From: Sulfurovum sp.
GTDB lineage: Bacteria; Campylobacterota; Campylobacteria; Campylobacterales; Sulfurovaceae
DNA length: 9,209 nt
Reading direction: 5' to 3'
NCBI GenBank assembly: GCA_003978375.1
Contig: QNZW01000057.1
Span: 1-9,209 of the forward strand
Shown here: in pieces, positions 1 through 6,234 of the stretch
How the letters are laid out: each line of letters opens with the position of its first letter
Numbering within the stretch: the stretch's first letter is position 1
Position numbers and translations under genes: made by a program
Notes under the pieces: model-generated
What the model saw: the letters and a program-made list of their open reading frames with translations, nothing else
What the model was told of the DNA's origin: nothing
The model's database searches: none

Positions 1-871
1 AAAATGCACCATCACTCCCTGCATGTAGTGGCACCCATTGATCAGCAAATTTACTTACCATACTAAAGTCTGGTGCACAAACTATGGTTTTAGTACCATT
101 ATGTCTTGCTTCTGCAAAGAAGTGAGCATCAGGTGTTCGGGTCATATTAAGGTTTGCACCCATATCGACAATCATTTTTGCATTGTACCAATCTGCACTT
201 TCTGCACAGTCGGTTTGCTCTCCCCATATCTCTGGGAATGATGGTGGAAGATCACAATACCAGTCATAAAAACTAATATTAACGCCTCCAAAAAGTTGTA
301 AAAATCTAGAACCTGCTGCATAACTTATCATCGACATAGCAGGAATAGGAGAAAATCCTATGACTCTATCAGGACCATATTTTTTTGCCGTATAAATATT
401 GGCATTTGACATAATCTCTTGTGCTTCTTCCCATGAGGCTCTTCTAAAGCCTCCTCTTCCTCTTGCGTGTTGGTAAGCTTGTCTTTTTCCTTTATTGGCT
501 TGAAGATTTTCCCATGCTTTCATTGGGTCCCCACCTGCAAGACGCTTCTCTTCTCTATAAGCATCAAGTAAAGCACCTCTTATAAGAGGATATTTAATTC
601 TAATAGGGCTGTAAAGATACCATGAAAAGGAGATACCTCTTTGACATCCTCTAGGTTCATATCCTGGTAGTTTACTGTCTAATTCTGGATAATCAAGCTG
701 TTGTGTTTCCCATACTACAATTCCATCTTTGACAGCAACTTGCCAAGAACAACTTCCTGTACAGTTTACACCATGAGTACTTCTTACAATTTTATCATGT
801 TGAAATCTATTTCTATAAAAATCTTCCCATGTACGTGTTTTAGGGTCTACTATATTTTGTATCCAGCTCAT
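1..871 (-). CDS. narG: Respiratory nitrate reductase alpha subunit NarG (partial, N-terminal 290 residues)
   Basis: The gene reads leftward from ATG at 871-869 and runs off the window, giving 290 N-terminal residues of a protein that is about 1,200 residues long in known NarG. The translation tracks E. coli NarG as I remember it. The FeS0 cluster ligands are present with matching spacing (His33, Cys37, Cys41, Cys76), and the YDWYCDLPP block supplies Asp203, matching the molybdenum-ligating Asp222 of E. coli. The [24 protein letters not shown] and TRTPDAHFF blocks are also shared. No twin-arginine signal is visible, so the enzyme should face the cytoplasm and reduce nitrate to nitrite with NarH and NarI, expected beyond the left edge. 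The start has a strong ribosome site (AAGGGAGGAA) and overlaps the upstream cytochrome stop as ATGA, implying translational coupling. The open frame and intact ligands make this a confident call. Confidence 0.95.
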   Translation of the reverse strand, partial: MSWIQNIVDPKTRTWEDFYRNRFQHDKIVRSTHGVNCTGSCSWQVAVKDGIVVWETQQLDYPELDSKLPGYEPRGCQRGISFSWYLYSPIRIKYPLIRGALLDAYREEKRLAGGDPMKAWENLQANKGKRQAYQHARGRGGFRRASWEEAQEIMSNANIYTAKKYGPDRVIGFSPIPAMSMISYAAGSRFLQLFGGVNISFYDWYCDLPPSFPEIWGEQTDCAESADWYNAKMIVDMGANLNMTRTPDAHFFAEARHNGTKTIVCAPDFSMVSKFADQWVPLHAGSDGAF

Positions 872-1368
872 TTTTCCTCCCTTTGACTTGATTTTATTTG
901 TCTGTCATATATATGTTGATTGACAGATTGTTTTAAAGTTTTTCTACGGTTAAGCATAGAAAGCAATGCATACAAAATGATAGCAAGTATCACAGCATAA
1001 AAAGCAAAATGACTTCCTGACCCTTCGCCTGGGTTTGAAGCAGCTTGCGTAATAAACGCATCAATATCAGCAATCTCTTCTTTGGTTGGCATCTTTCCTC
1101 TATAGGCTTGTTTCATCATATTTGATGACATAGCATCCACGCTACTAAATGTGGGTGCAAGTGCACCACCCATACTCGATAAGTCCATGGCCAACGTACC
1201 ACCACTGACAACTGATGCACTGTTTACATTGTGACATGAGACACAGGCAACTGCACCGCTTTTAAATGGTATTTCGCCATCAAATAGTTTAGCACCACGC
1301 TGGGCATCTGCACCAAATGAAAGCGTATACATTAGCATACTTAGAAAAATTAGTCGATATATTTTCAT
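868..1368 (-). CDS. Membrane-anchored monoheme cytochrome c, first gene of the nar operon
   Basis: This is a 166-residue protein. I start it at ATG 1368-1366, not at the upstream ATG at 1446, because GGAGGAAATTCA lies just ahead and residues 1-20 then form a signal peptide ending near SFGA-DA. The longer frame would also run back into the FNR box. One heme c motif, CVSCH, is at 42-46. Met93 in GKMP, or Met84/85, could be the sixth iron ligand. Residues about 120-137 form a C-terminal membrane helix followed by a charged cytoplasmic tail, so the heme domain should sit in the periplasm. It precedes narG with a 4-base overlap. That placement suggests an electron-transfer partner of the nitrate reductase or of a related periplasmic reductase, comparable in position to NarC of Thermus, although that protein is different and diheme. 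The exact partner is unknown. Confidence 0.88.
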   Translation of the reverse strand: MKIYRLIFLSMLMYTLSFGADAQRGAKLFDGEIPFKSGAVACVSCHNVNSASVVSGGTLAMDLSSMGGALAPTFSSVDAMSSNMMKQAYRGKMPTKEEIADIDAFITQAASNPGEGSGSHFAFYAVILAIILYALLSMLNRRKTLKQSVNQHIYDRQIKSSQREEK

Positions 1369-1370
1369 TG

Positions 1371-1380
1371 AATTTCCTCC
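1371..1380 (-). promoter_or_regulatory. Ribosome binding site deciding the cytochrome c start
   Basis: On the minus strand GGAGGAAATT precedes ATG 1368-1366 with normal spacing. It supports the shorter 166-residue protein over a start at 1446, where no such site is found. Confidence 0.8.
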
Positions 1381-1404
1381 TAGAATTTTAAATGTGACGA
1401 AATA

Positions 1405-1410
1405 AGTATA
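1405..1410 (-). promoter_or_regulatory. Predicted -10 element of the cytochrome c-narG promoter
   Basis: TATACT on the minus strand would start transcription near 1398, leaving a leader of about 30 bases before the cytochrome c ATG at 1368. There is no good -35 hexamer at the proper distance, and the FNR-type box occupies that place, as expected for an activator-dependent promoter. Confidence 0.6.
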
Positions 1411-1432
1411 TCTATTCCCTATCAAGGAATTA

Positions 1433-1446
1433 TTGATATATATCAA
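1433..1446. promoter_or_regulatory. Perfect FNR-type operator TTGAT-N4-ATCAA
   Basis: TTGATATATATCAA is a perfect match to the FNR/DNR-family consensus, and with one more matching base on each side it forms a 16-bp palindrome (1432-1447). It lies between the leftward cytochrome c-narG genes and the rightward Crp/Fnr regulator. Its centre at 1439.5 is about 41.5 bp upstream of the start site predicted from the minus-strand TATACT element at 1410-1405. That is the class II activator position. The adjacent regulator carries the E..SR residues that recognise this half-site. Which protein binds it in the cell is an inference. Confidence 0.85.
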
Positions 1447-1623
1447 TTTTTTTAATCAGTTTGCTAATTAATCATGATAATTATTTGAAATTTTTTAAAA
1501 AATATTATGCATTTTTTAAGAAAAATGTTATATCATATTTGTATATAAAGTTATTGATCAAGTATAGGTTTAATTTAAAAATTTTGGGAAATTTAAAAGA
1601 TGTAGAAGGATATATACCTTGTT

Positions 1624-2280
1624 ATGCGAAAACTAAAAGAGATATCACTTTTTTCAACTTTAGATGAAGAAGCATTAGATACTTTACAATCAGATATGAT
1701 AGTGCATCATTATAAACAAAACAGTATTGTCTTTTTTGAAGGGGATAGGAGTATTTATTTACATATTTTACTAGAAGGAGAAGTAAAGCTTTATAAAACC
1801 TCTCCTAAAGGTACTCAAATACATATGCATAATTTTATAGCACCTAATGTCATCGCATTATTTGCAGCCATTGAAGAGATTCCTTTTCCTGCGACATGTG
1901 AATTTGTACATGATGGAATGTTAGGATTGATTCCTTTAGAAAAGATACAACTATATAGACAAAATGTCAATTTTTCTATCTCTTTATCTTCAGCACTTTC
2001 AAAACGCATGAAAATGCTTTCAAATGTATTTCATAAAGAGACAATTTTTACATCAGAAGCTAAAATTGCAGATATGTTACTCCATAATACATCTGTTTTC
2101 TCATGTTGTAAAAACAATGAAATAGCTTCCATACTCAATATGACGCCTGAAACACTCTCTAGAATACTTAGTAAATTAAAAAAGAAAAAGCTTATTAGCA
2201 TTAAGAAACATGTAGTGACGCTACATAATAAAATTGCTTTGCAAAAAGTGATAGAAACGAATGCTATAGAGATAGAATAA
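1624..2280 (+). CDS. Crp/Fnr-family transcriptional regulator, likely DNR/NNR-like regulator of nar genes
   Basis: This 218-residue protein has the Crp/Fnr layout: a cyclic-nucleotide-binding-like beta roll at about residues 10-115 (G-D-R-S...EGEVKLYK), a dimer helix at about 118-138, and a C-terminal winged helix. The recognition helix MTPETLSRILSKL (173-185) keeps Glu176, Ser179 and Arg180, equivalent to Glu209, Ser212 and Arg213 of E. coli FNR, which read TTGAT. The only cysteines are 92, 161 and 162. The N-terminal cluster ligands of FNR are absent, so oxygen sensing by a 4Fe-4S cluster is unlikely. A nitrogen-oxide or heme sensor of the DNR/NNR kind fits better, but this is inferred. The gene is divergent from cytochrome c-narG across a perfect FNR-type box. 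ATG 1624 is the only plausible start: an in-frame TAG sits at 1603, and AGAAGGA at 1604-1610 is a distant ribosome site. No clear promoter for it was found. Confidence 0.9.
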   Translation: MRKLKEISLFSTLDEEALDTLQSDMIVHHYKQNSIVFFEGDRSIYLHILLEGEVKLYKTSPKGTQIHMHNFIAPNVIALFAAIEEIPFPATCEFVHDGMLGLIPLEKIQLYRQNVNFSISLSSALSKRMKMLSNVFHKETIFTSEAKIADMLLHNTSVFSCCKNNEIASILNMTPETLSRILSKLKKKKLISIKKHVVTLHNKIALQKVIETNAIEIE

Positions 2281-2514
2281 ATGATAAAATTTTTAAAAGA
2301 ACTCTATGGGGTAGGTATACTCTTTTTTTACTATATGAAATACATCATTCTCTTTGGATGGCCATTGCTTCGCTATGGTTTGGACTACAAGGATAATAGT
2401 ATTATGAATATTTTATGGGCTATATGTTTGCTACTCTTTATCAAAGATATGGTTTATAAATTTGTCTTAAAAAAGAGCTATTGTAAGGATAGCTCTTGTG
2501 GTGTTAAAAGATAA
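2281..2514 (+). CDS. Small two-helix membrane protein, function unknown
   Basis: This 77-residue protein starts at the base after the regulator's stop codon (TAA-ATG), so the two are very likely cotranscribed and perhaps coupled. I do not recognise the family. Two hydrophobic segments, at about residues 9-28 (GVGILFFYYMKYIILFGWPL) and 42-56 (MNILWAICLLLFIKD), predict an inner-membrane protein. The short tail after them is basic and contains a CKDSSCG cysteine pair. That tail is encoded by DNA that also forms a strong hairpin, so its sequence may be shaped partly by the terminator and the cysteines should be read with caution. Its place in the regulator operon hints at a role linked to nitrate respiration or signal sensing, but nothing in the protein proves it. 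Confidence 0.6.
   Translation: MIKFLKELYGVGILFFYYMKYIILFGWPLLRYGLDYKDNSIMNILWAICLLLFIKDMVYKFVLKKSYCKDSSCGVKR
2469..2497 (-). terminator. Rho-independent terminator for the leftward lipoprotein-cytochrome gene
   Basis: AAGAGCTAT (2473-2481) and ATAGCTCTT (2489-2497) form a perfect 9-bp stem with a 7-base loop. Read on the minus strand, the hairpin is followed by six T residues (2474-2469, partly within the stem end). It lies about 70-100 bases past the stop of the minus-strand gene ending at 2567. It sits inside the last codons of the convergent 77-residue gene and has no T tract in the plus direction. Confidence 0.7.
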
Positions 2515-2525
2515 AATATGAAACT

Positions 2526-2552
2526 ACTTAATTACATTTGCAAGTAATAAGT
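2526..2552 (+). terminator. Weak AT-rich hairpin after the regulator operon
   Basis: ACTTAATTAC and GTAATAAGT pair over nine bases with one bulged A and an 8-base loop, 12 bases past the 77-residue gene. The following sequence is T-rich but interrupted (TTTGTTATTT). It could end the rightward regulator transcript, but the stem is AT-rich and the call is tentative. Confidence 0.25.
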
Positions 2553-2566
2553 AATACGTTTGTTAT

Positions 2567-3643
2567 TTAATCTTTTAGAGTAGCAATAAAGGCACTTACG
2601 TTTTCAATTTCTTCATCGCTGAGTGCTTTTGCACCTTTAATCATAGAAGGGTCACGACCTGAATTTGGGTTATTTTTCATATCTAAAAGTCTTTCTTTTA
2701 TGGTTTGTTGGTTTCCAAATCTTGCAATCACATTATCGATGGGAAGTCCTAAAATAGATGGTGGCTTACTTTGCCCCATATTACCATGACATTTGAAACA
2801 GCTTCCTCTTTTTGGATTATAAAATAACTTTTTACCTACTTTGGCTGCATAAGATAAGTTAGCATCAGATACTTTTTTTGGCAAGGCAGAGAGAGGTTTT
2901 GCTTGTTGTGATGATTTATGTGCATCAATTTCAACTAAATGCCATACACCTGCTACCCAATCACCTTTTGTGGTATTGGTTTGATTAAAATCTTTATGAA
3001 AATAATAAAGAGGTTTCCCTTTATATGTTGTTTGTGAGTATTTGCCAGAAAGCACTTTACTTTTGTCTCTTTGGATTGTAGCAAAATCTGATTTATTGAG
3101 TGATGATGGTACAGAAAGAAGTACAGGTGCATAGTAAACAGGCCAAATGTTTTCACATCCTGCATAACAATGGCTTTCTCCATAGCTGTCCTTATCAAAA
3201 GTATATAAAGCTCTGCCATTTTTATCTGTAAGATATGTCTGTTTCATGGAAGATGTTGCATTATAATTTATTTGTGTATCCTCTATAGTATTTCCTCCAT
3301 AGACTAAATGCCAAGTTGTATTAAAATTGTCACCTTTAATATCATCTATTTCTGCATCTCTATTAAAGGTATAAAGTGCATGTTTCCTGTAAAGTAGTTG
3401 GTTGGTTAATGGTATGGTTGTTAGATCAGAGCTTTTGCTTGCTGTGCCTAAATATTTTGTCCATTTTTTTAAACATTCTGTATCACAGGTACTCTCGTTG
3501 AGTCCGTCATGATCAAAAGTATACAGACTGATACCTCCATCTGTTGTCAAAAAATCCACGATTCTTTGTTTTGATTGTAAGTAAGTAGCATCACAGCCAA
3601 TCAATAAAAAAGCTGTACTACTCAATAGTAATAGTTTACGCAT
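2567..3643 (-). CDS. Lipoprotein with duplicated YxFxxD/CxxxC modules fused to a cytochrome c domain
   Basis: This is a 358-residue protein. I start it at ATG 3643-3641, preceded by AAGGGG, because this places a signal peptide with lipobox LIGC (Cys17) directly at the N-terminus. The upstream ATG at 3685 adds 14 residues and has no ribosome site. Two tandem modules follow, of the secreted-repeat lipoprotein type (PF03640/COG4315 style). Module one has LYTFDHD at 40-46, Cys53-x3-Cys57, LYTFNRD at 90-96 and WHLV at 111-114. Module two has LYTFDKD at 146-152, Cys159-x3-Cys163, LYYFHKD at 212-218 and WHLV at 234-237. The C-terminal part, about 260-358, is a class I cytochrome c with CFKCH at 282-286 and a probable Met334 ligand. 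It should be lipid-anchored outside the cytoplasm and carry electrons. The function of the repeat modules is unknown. A near-FNR box lies upstream. Confidence 0.9.
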   Translation of the reverse strand: MRKLLLLSSTAFLLIGCDATYLQSKQRIVDFLTTDGGISLYTFDHDGLNESTCDTECLKKWTKYLGTASKSSDLTTIPLTNQLLYRKHALYTFNRDAEIDDIKGDNFNTTWHLVYGGNTIEDTQINYNATSSMKQTYLTDKNGRALYTFDKDSYGESHCYAGCENIWPVYYAPVLLSVPSSLNKSDFATIQRDKSKVLSGKYSQTTYKGKPLYYFHKDFNQTNTTKGDWVAGVWHLVEIDAHKSSQQAKPLSALPKKVSDANLSYAAKVGKKLFYNPKRGSCFKCHGNMGQSKPPSILGLPIDNVIARFGNQQTIKERLLDMKNNPNSGRDPSMIKGAKALSDEEIENVSAFIATLKD

Positions 3644-3668
3644 GTTGATTCCCCTTTTTATAGTATTG

Positions 3669-3682
3669 TTGATGTACATCAT
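3669..3682. promoter_or_regulatory. Near-consensus FNR-type site upstream of the lipoprotein gene
   Basis: TTGATGTACATCAT matches the TTGAT-N4-ATCAA consensus at nine of ten defined positions, and 12 bases (3670-3681) are a perfect palindrome. It sits 26 bases upstream of the lipoprotein ATG. With the only obvious -10 candidate (TACTAT, 3665-3660 minus) the centre would lie about 22 bp upstream of the start site. That is closer than usual for activation, so it may act as a repressor site, or the promoter may be another one. Confidence 0.45.
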
Positions 3683-3738
3683 CAAAAGTATAATTGAAGT
3701 TTATGAAGATAGTATGAAGAAATTAAATTGTTTAGCGA

Positions 3739-3744
3739 TATAAT
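3739..3744 (+). promoter_or_regulatory. Predicted -10 element of the aldehyde dehydrogenase promoter
   Basis: TATAAT lies 26 bases ahead of the ATG at 3771, giving a leader of about 20 bases that carries the AAGGA ribosome site at 3760-3764. No convincing -35 hexamer is visible, only AT-rich upstream DNA. Confidence 0.6.
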
Positions 3745-3770
3745 CAAACAATTTTAGATAAGGACATACC

Positions 3771-5198
3771 ATGACAAACATTGCCCAAGCCAAAATCTTT
3801 TTTGGTTCACAAGAAGAAAATAAAACGCAACAAAAAGAACGTATAAGCCCTTATGACCGTACAGTTGTGAGTACTGCTCCTGTGTGTGATGCTTCAGATG
3901 TAACCAAAGCATTACGCATAGCAAAATCTGCTACAAAAACAGCATCAAATTCGCCACTTTCTCAGCGTATTTTGTGGCTAGAAGATGTGGCGAAAAAGTT
4001 AGCAGAACAGAAAGAAGACTTTGCTTTGATGTTGGCAAAAGAAGTGGCTAAACCCATCACTTTTTCTCGTATAGAAGTAGAGCGTTGTGTGGAAACGATT
4101 CGTTTGACTGCGATGGAACTTGCCAATCTTCATGGAGAGACAATACCCACAGATATTATGCCAAGTGGTAAAAAAACATTGGCGTATTATAGACGTGAAC
4201 CCGTCGGGGTGGTGGTGTGTATTACGCCGTTTAATTTTCCTCTTAATCTTGTGGCACACAAAATTGCCCCTGCATTAGGGGCTGGAAATACAGTCGTTCT
4301 CAAACCCACACCTGAAGCACCTATGGTAGCTTATATGTTTGCCAAGCTTTTTGTAGAGTCTGAGTATGCTGTAAAAGATGCACTTTCGGTGGTGTATGGT
4401 GATGCAGAAGTAGGTTCAGCACTGGTCACTTCTGATATCCCTAGGGTTATCTCTTTTACAGGTTCTGTGCCTGTAGGAGAGATCATTACCAAACAAGCAG
4501 GAATCAAAAAAATCAGCCTAGAGCTTGGTGGGAATGCGGCAACATATATCGATACATCAGCAGATTTGGCAACAGCAGCAAAGCGTTGTGCTTTTGGGGC
4601 ATTTTATAACTCTGGGCAAGTATGTATTTCATTGCAACGTATCTATGTCAATGAGGCAGTATATGATGATTTTGCCAAGCTTATGGCAGAAGAGACAGCT
4701 AAACTTAAAGTAGGTTCTCCTTATGATGAAGAGACATTTTTAGGACCACTGATAGATGATGAGTCACAAAAAAGAGCCAATGGCTGGATAGCTTCTGCCA
4801 TAGAAGAGGGTGCAAGAGCACTCACAGGAGGAATACAAGGTGAAAATATTTTTCATCCTACGGTGATGGCAGATGTCACAGATGATATGAAAATTATCTG
4901 TGAGGAGGTTTTTGCTCCTATTGTAAGTCTTGTAAAGGTGCTGAGTTATGAAGTGGCTATAGAAAAGATGAACTATTCACCGTATGGATTACAATTTTCT
5001 ATTTTTACAAATGATTTAAAGTTGACACAAAGATTTATAGAGGATGCCCAATGTGGTGGTGTGGTGATTAATGATATTCCAACATTACGTTTTGATGTGC
5101 AACCTTATGGAGGCTCTAAACTTTCAGGGGTAGGTAGAGAAGGTCCAAAATGGGCATTAGAAGAGTTTACAGAGGTGAAATCTGTGGTGATTTGTTAG
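3771..5198 (+). CDS. NAD(P)-dependent aldehyde dehydrogenase, lactaldehyde/non-phosphorylating-GAPDH-like group
   Basis: This 475-residue protein has the usual length of the aldehyde dehydrogenase superfamily and oxidises an aldehyde to the acid with NAD(P). The working residues are all present: Asn155 in TPFNFPLN, the Rossmann motif FTGSVPVG (229-236), general base Glu251 in LELGG, nucleophile Cys285 in SGQVC, and Glu379 with Phe381 in EEVFAP. There is no signal peptide, so it is cytoplasmic. Sequence style (FNFPLNLVAHKIAPALGAGNTVVLKP) resembles the MJ1411/RNP123-type group that includes lactaldehyde and related dehydrogenases. The true substrate cannot be told from sequence alone. It stands as a single gene, divergent from the lipoprotein and followed by a 109-base gap, with AAGGA six bases before the ATG. 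It may detoxify aldehydes or act in a short-chain carbon pathway, with no neighbour to decide between them. Confidence 0.92.
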   Translation: MTNIAQAKIFFGSQEENKTQQKERISPYDRTVVSTAPVCDASDVTKALRIAKSATKTASNSPLSQRILWLEDVAKKLAEQKEDFALMLAKEVAKPITFSRIEVERCVETIRLTAMELANLHGETIPTDIMPSGKKTLAYYRREPVGVVVCITPFNFPLNLVAHKIAPALGAGNTVVLKPTPEAPMVAYMFAKLFVESEYAVKDALSVVYGDAEVGSALVTSDIPRVISFTGSVPVGEIITKQAGIKKISLELGGNAATYIDTSADLATAAKRCAFGAFYNSGQVCISLQRIYVNEAVYDDFAKLMAEETAKLKVGSPYDEETFLGPLIDDESQKRANGWIASAIEEGARALTGGIQGENIFHPTVMADVTDDMKIICEEVFAPIVSLVKVLSYEVAIEKMNYSPYGLQFSIFTNDLKLTQRFIEDAQCGGVVINDIPTLRFDVQPYGGSKLSGVGREGPKWALEEFTEVKSVVIC

Positions 5199-5261
5199 AG
5201 ATTTTTTAAAGTTAATTATGATAAGCTATTATTAAAGAGTACCTCCAAAATCCTAGATGTG

Positions 5262-5267
5262 TATAAT
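5262..5267 (+). promoter_or_regulatory. Predicted -10 element for the DUF420-DUF523-HtrA operon
   Basis: TATAAT in the 109-base gap after the aldehyde dehydrogenase would start transcription near 5274, about 34 bases ahead of the DUF420 ATG. The same stretch has an imperfect inverted repeat, AAAATCCTA and TAGGTTTTT, ending in five T residues. That could be a weak terminator for the dehydrogenase gene instead, so the two readings compete. Confidence 0.45.
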
Positions 5268-5307
5268 TAGGTTTTTAGAATTGCTCTAAAATTGATTAGG
5301 AAATACT

Positions 5308-5787
5308 ATGGATTATATGTTCCAGCCAGGTTTTTTAGGTACACGTGCACCATTTTTTATGGATTTTGTGATGATTATGGTGGCGTTGTTGCCACTACTT
5401 GTGTTAGTGGCTATCTCATTTGCAAAAAAAAGAAACTATCATTTGCATAGGGTGAGCCAAACTATTATTTTTGTTATAGCTTTGATTGTCGTAGGATATT
5501 TTGAGTATGGTGTACGTATGGGAGGAGGCTATGAAGGCTTTGTTAAAGGGTCTTCTGTTTCACATCATTATGCATTTTATGTACTTATATTTCATATTAT
5601 TGTGGCCATTATAGGATTTATTATTTGGACCCATACTTTAGTGACTGCACAAAAAGACAGTAAAAAAAAGGCACTGCCGGGCATCTACTCTAAAGCACAT
5701 AAAAAAGCAGGGAAAAGAGCATTTATGTGGATTTTATTTACAGCTATTACGGGAATTTGGGTTTATATTTTACTTTTTGTAGTATAA
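5308..5787 (+). CDS. DUF420-family four-helix membrane protein
   Basis: This is a 159-residue integral membrane protein with four hydrophobic segments at about 16-38, 48-67, 88-109 and 138-157, the topology of DUF420 (PF04238, YozB/CtaM-like). Histidines sit near the membrane edges: His45 and His47 in NYHLHR, His86/His87, His96, His109 and His131. Several are of the kind conserved in this family and could bind heme or metal. Gram-positive DUF420 proteins (CtaM) help make an active heme-copper oxidase. By analogy a role in respiratory enzyme assembly is possible here, but it is not shown. The gene begins with AGGAAA before ATG 5308 and leads a compact operon: its stop codon directly abuts the start of the DUF523 gene. 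Confidence 0.8.
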   Translation: MDYMFQPGFLGTRAPFFMDFVMIMVALLPLLVLVAISFAKKRNYHLHRVSQTIIFVIALIVVGYFEYGVRMGGGYEGFVKGSSVSHHYAFYVLIFHIIVAIIGFIIWTHTLVTAQKDSKKKALPGIYSKAHKKAGKRAFMWILFTAITGIWVYILLFVV

Positions 5788-6234
5788 ATGAAAAAGTCTA
5801 TTGCTATCTCTGCTTGTTTGCTAGGTGAAAAGTGCCGATATGATGCAAATGACAATAAAAATGAACGATTATTAAAAGCACTTGATGGACATAAGCTTAT
5901 TGCTTTTTGTCCAGAAGCAGAGGCTTTTGGTATCCCTCGTGCTACGATGGATTTGGTGCAAACACCTGTAGGCAAAAGAGCAATTTCAAACAAAACAAAC
6001 AAAGATTTGTCTAAACCTATAGAAGAGTATGCTAAAATATTTTTTGATTCGCATCTAGATATTGATCTGTTTATAGGTAAAGAGAGAAGTCCAAGTTGTG
6101 GCGTAACGTCTGCACGGCTTTATGATGAGATGAAAAATCTTATTTCATCTAAAGAAACAGGACTTATGGCAAAAGAAGCAAAAAACAGAAAAATAACGTG
6201 TATAGATGCAGAAAAATTTATAGGCATATCATGA
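5788..6234 (+). CDS. DUF523 (TudS-like) cysteine protein, possible [4Fe-4S] desulfidase
   Basis: This 148-residue cytoplasmic protein of the DUF523/COG1683 family starts at the base after the DUF420 stop, with no clear ribosome site, so translation probably continues by reinitiation. Family motifs are clear: ISACLLGEKCRYD (8-19), FCPEAEAFGIPR (40-51) and ERSPSCGV (99-106). In the studied relative TudS, a thiouracil desulfurase, three cysteines hold a catalytic [4Fe-4S] cluster. The likely equivalents here are Cys10, Cys41 and Cys104, with Cys16 and Glu43 nearby. This makes an iron-sulfur cluster and removal of sulfur from thiolated substrates plausible, but the substrate in this organism is unknown. 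The stand-alone short form without a DUF1722 domain is normal for the family. The stop overlaps the downstream protease start as ATGA. Confidence 0.85.
   Translation: MKKSIAISACLLGEKCRYDANDNKNERLLKALDGHKLIAFCPEAEAFGIPRATMDLVQTPVGKRAISNKTNKDLSKPIEEYAKIFFDSHLDIDLFIGKERSPSCGVTSARLYDEMKNLISSKETGLMAKEAKNRKITCIDAEKFIGIS

Noticed and set aside
38..886. Plus-strand open frames at 38-241 and 701-886
   Set aside because: Both lie antisense to the clearly conserved narG frame, have no ribosome site and give unrecognisable, Cys-rich shadow proteins.
1490..1503. ATTTTTTAAAAAAT palindrome as a terminator or operator
   Set aside because: It is a simple A/T run with no loop and no G+C in the stem; such palindromes are expected in this composition.
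1554..1561. TTGATCAA upstream of the regulator as a second FNR box
   Set aside because: The two half-sites are fused without the 4-base spacer needed by this family, so it is probably chance in AT-rich DNA.
1461..1667. 68-residue plus-strand frame ahead of the regulator
   Set aside because: It lies in the very AT-rich control region, is mostly Lys/Phe/Tyr/Ile, has no ribosome site and overlaps the regulator start out of frame.
2953..3219. 88-residue minus-strand frame within the lipoprotein gene
   Set aside because: It is a frame-shifted shadow of the lipoprotein, on the same strand, with no domain or ribosome site.
3999..4259. 86-residue frame antisense to the aldehyde dehydrogenase
   Set aside because: It opposes the conserved catalytic gene and shows no coding signal of its own.
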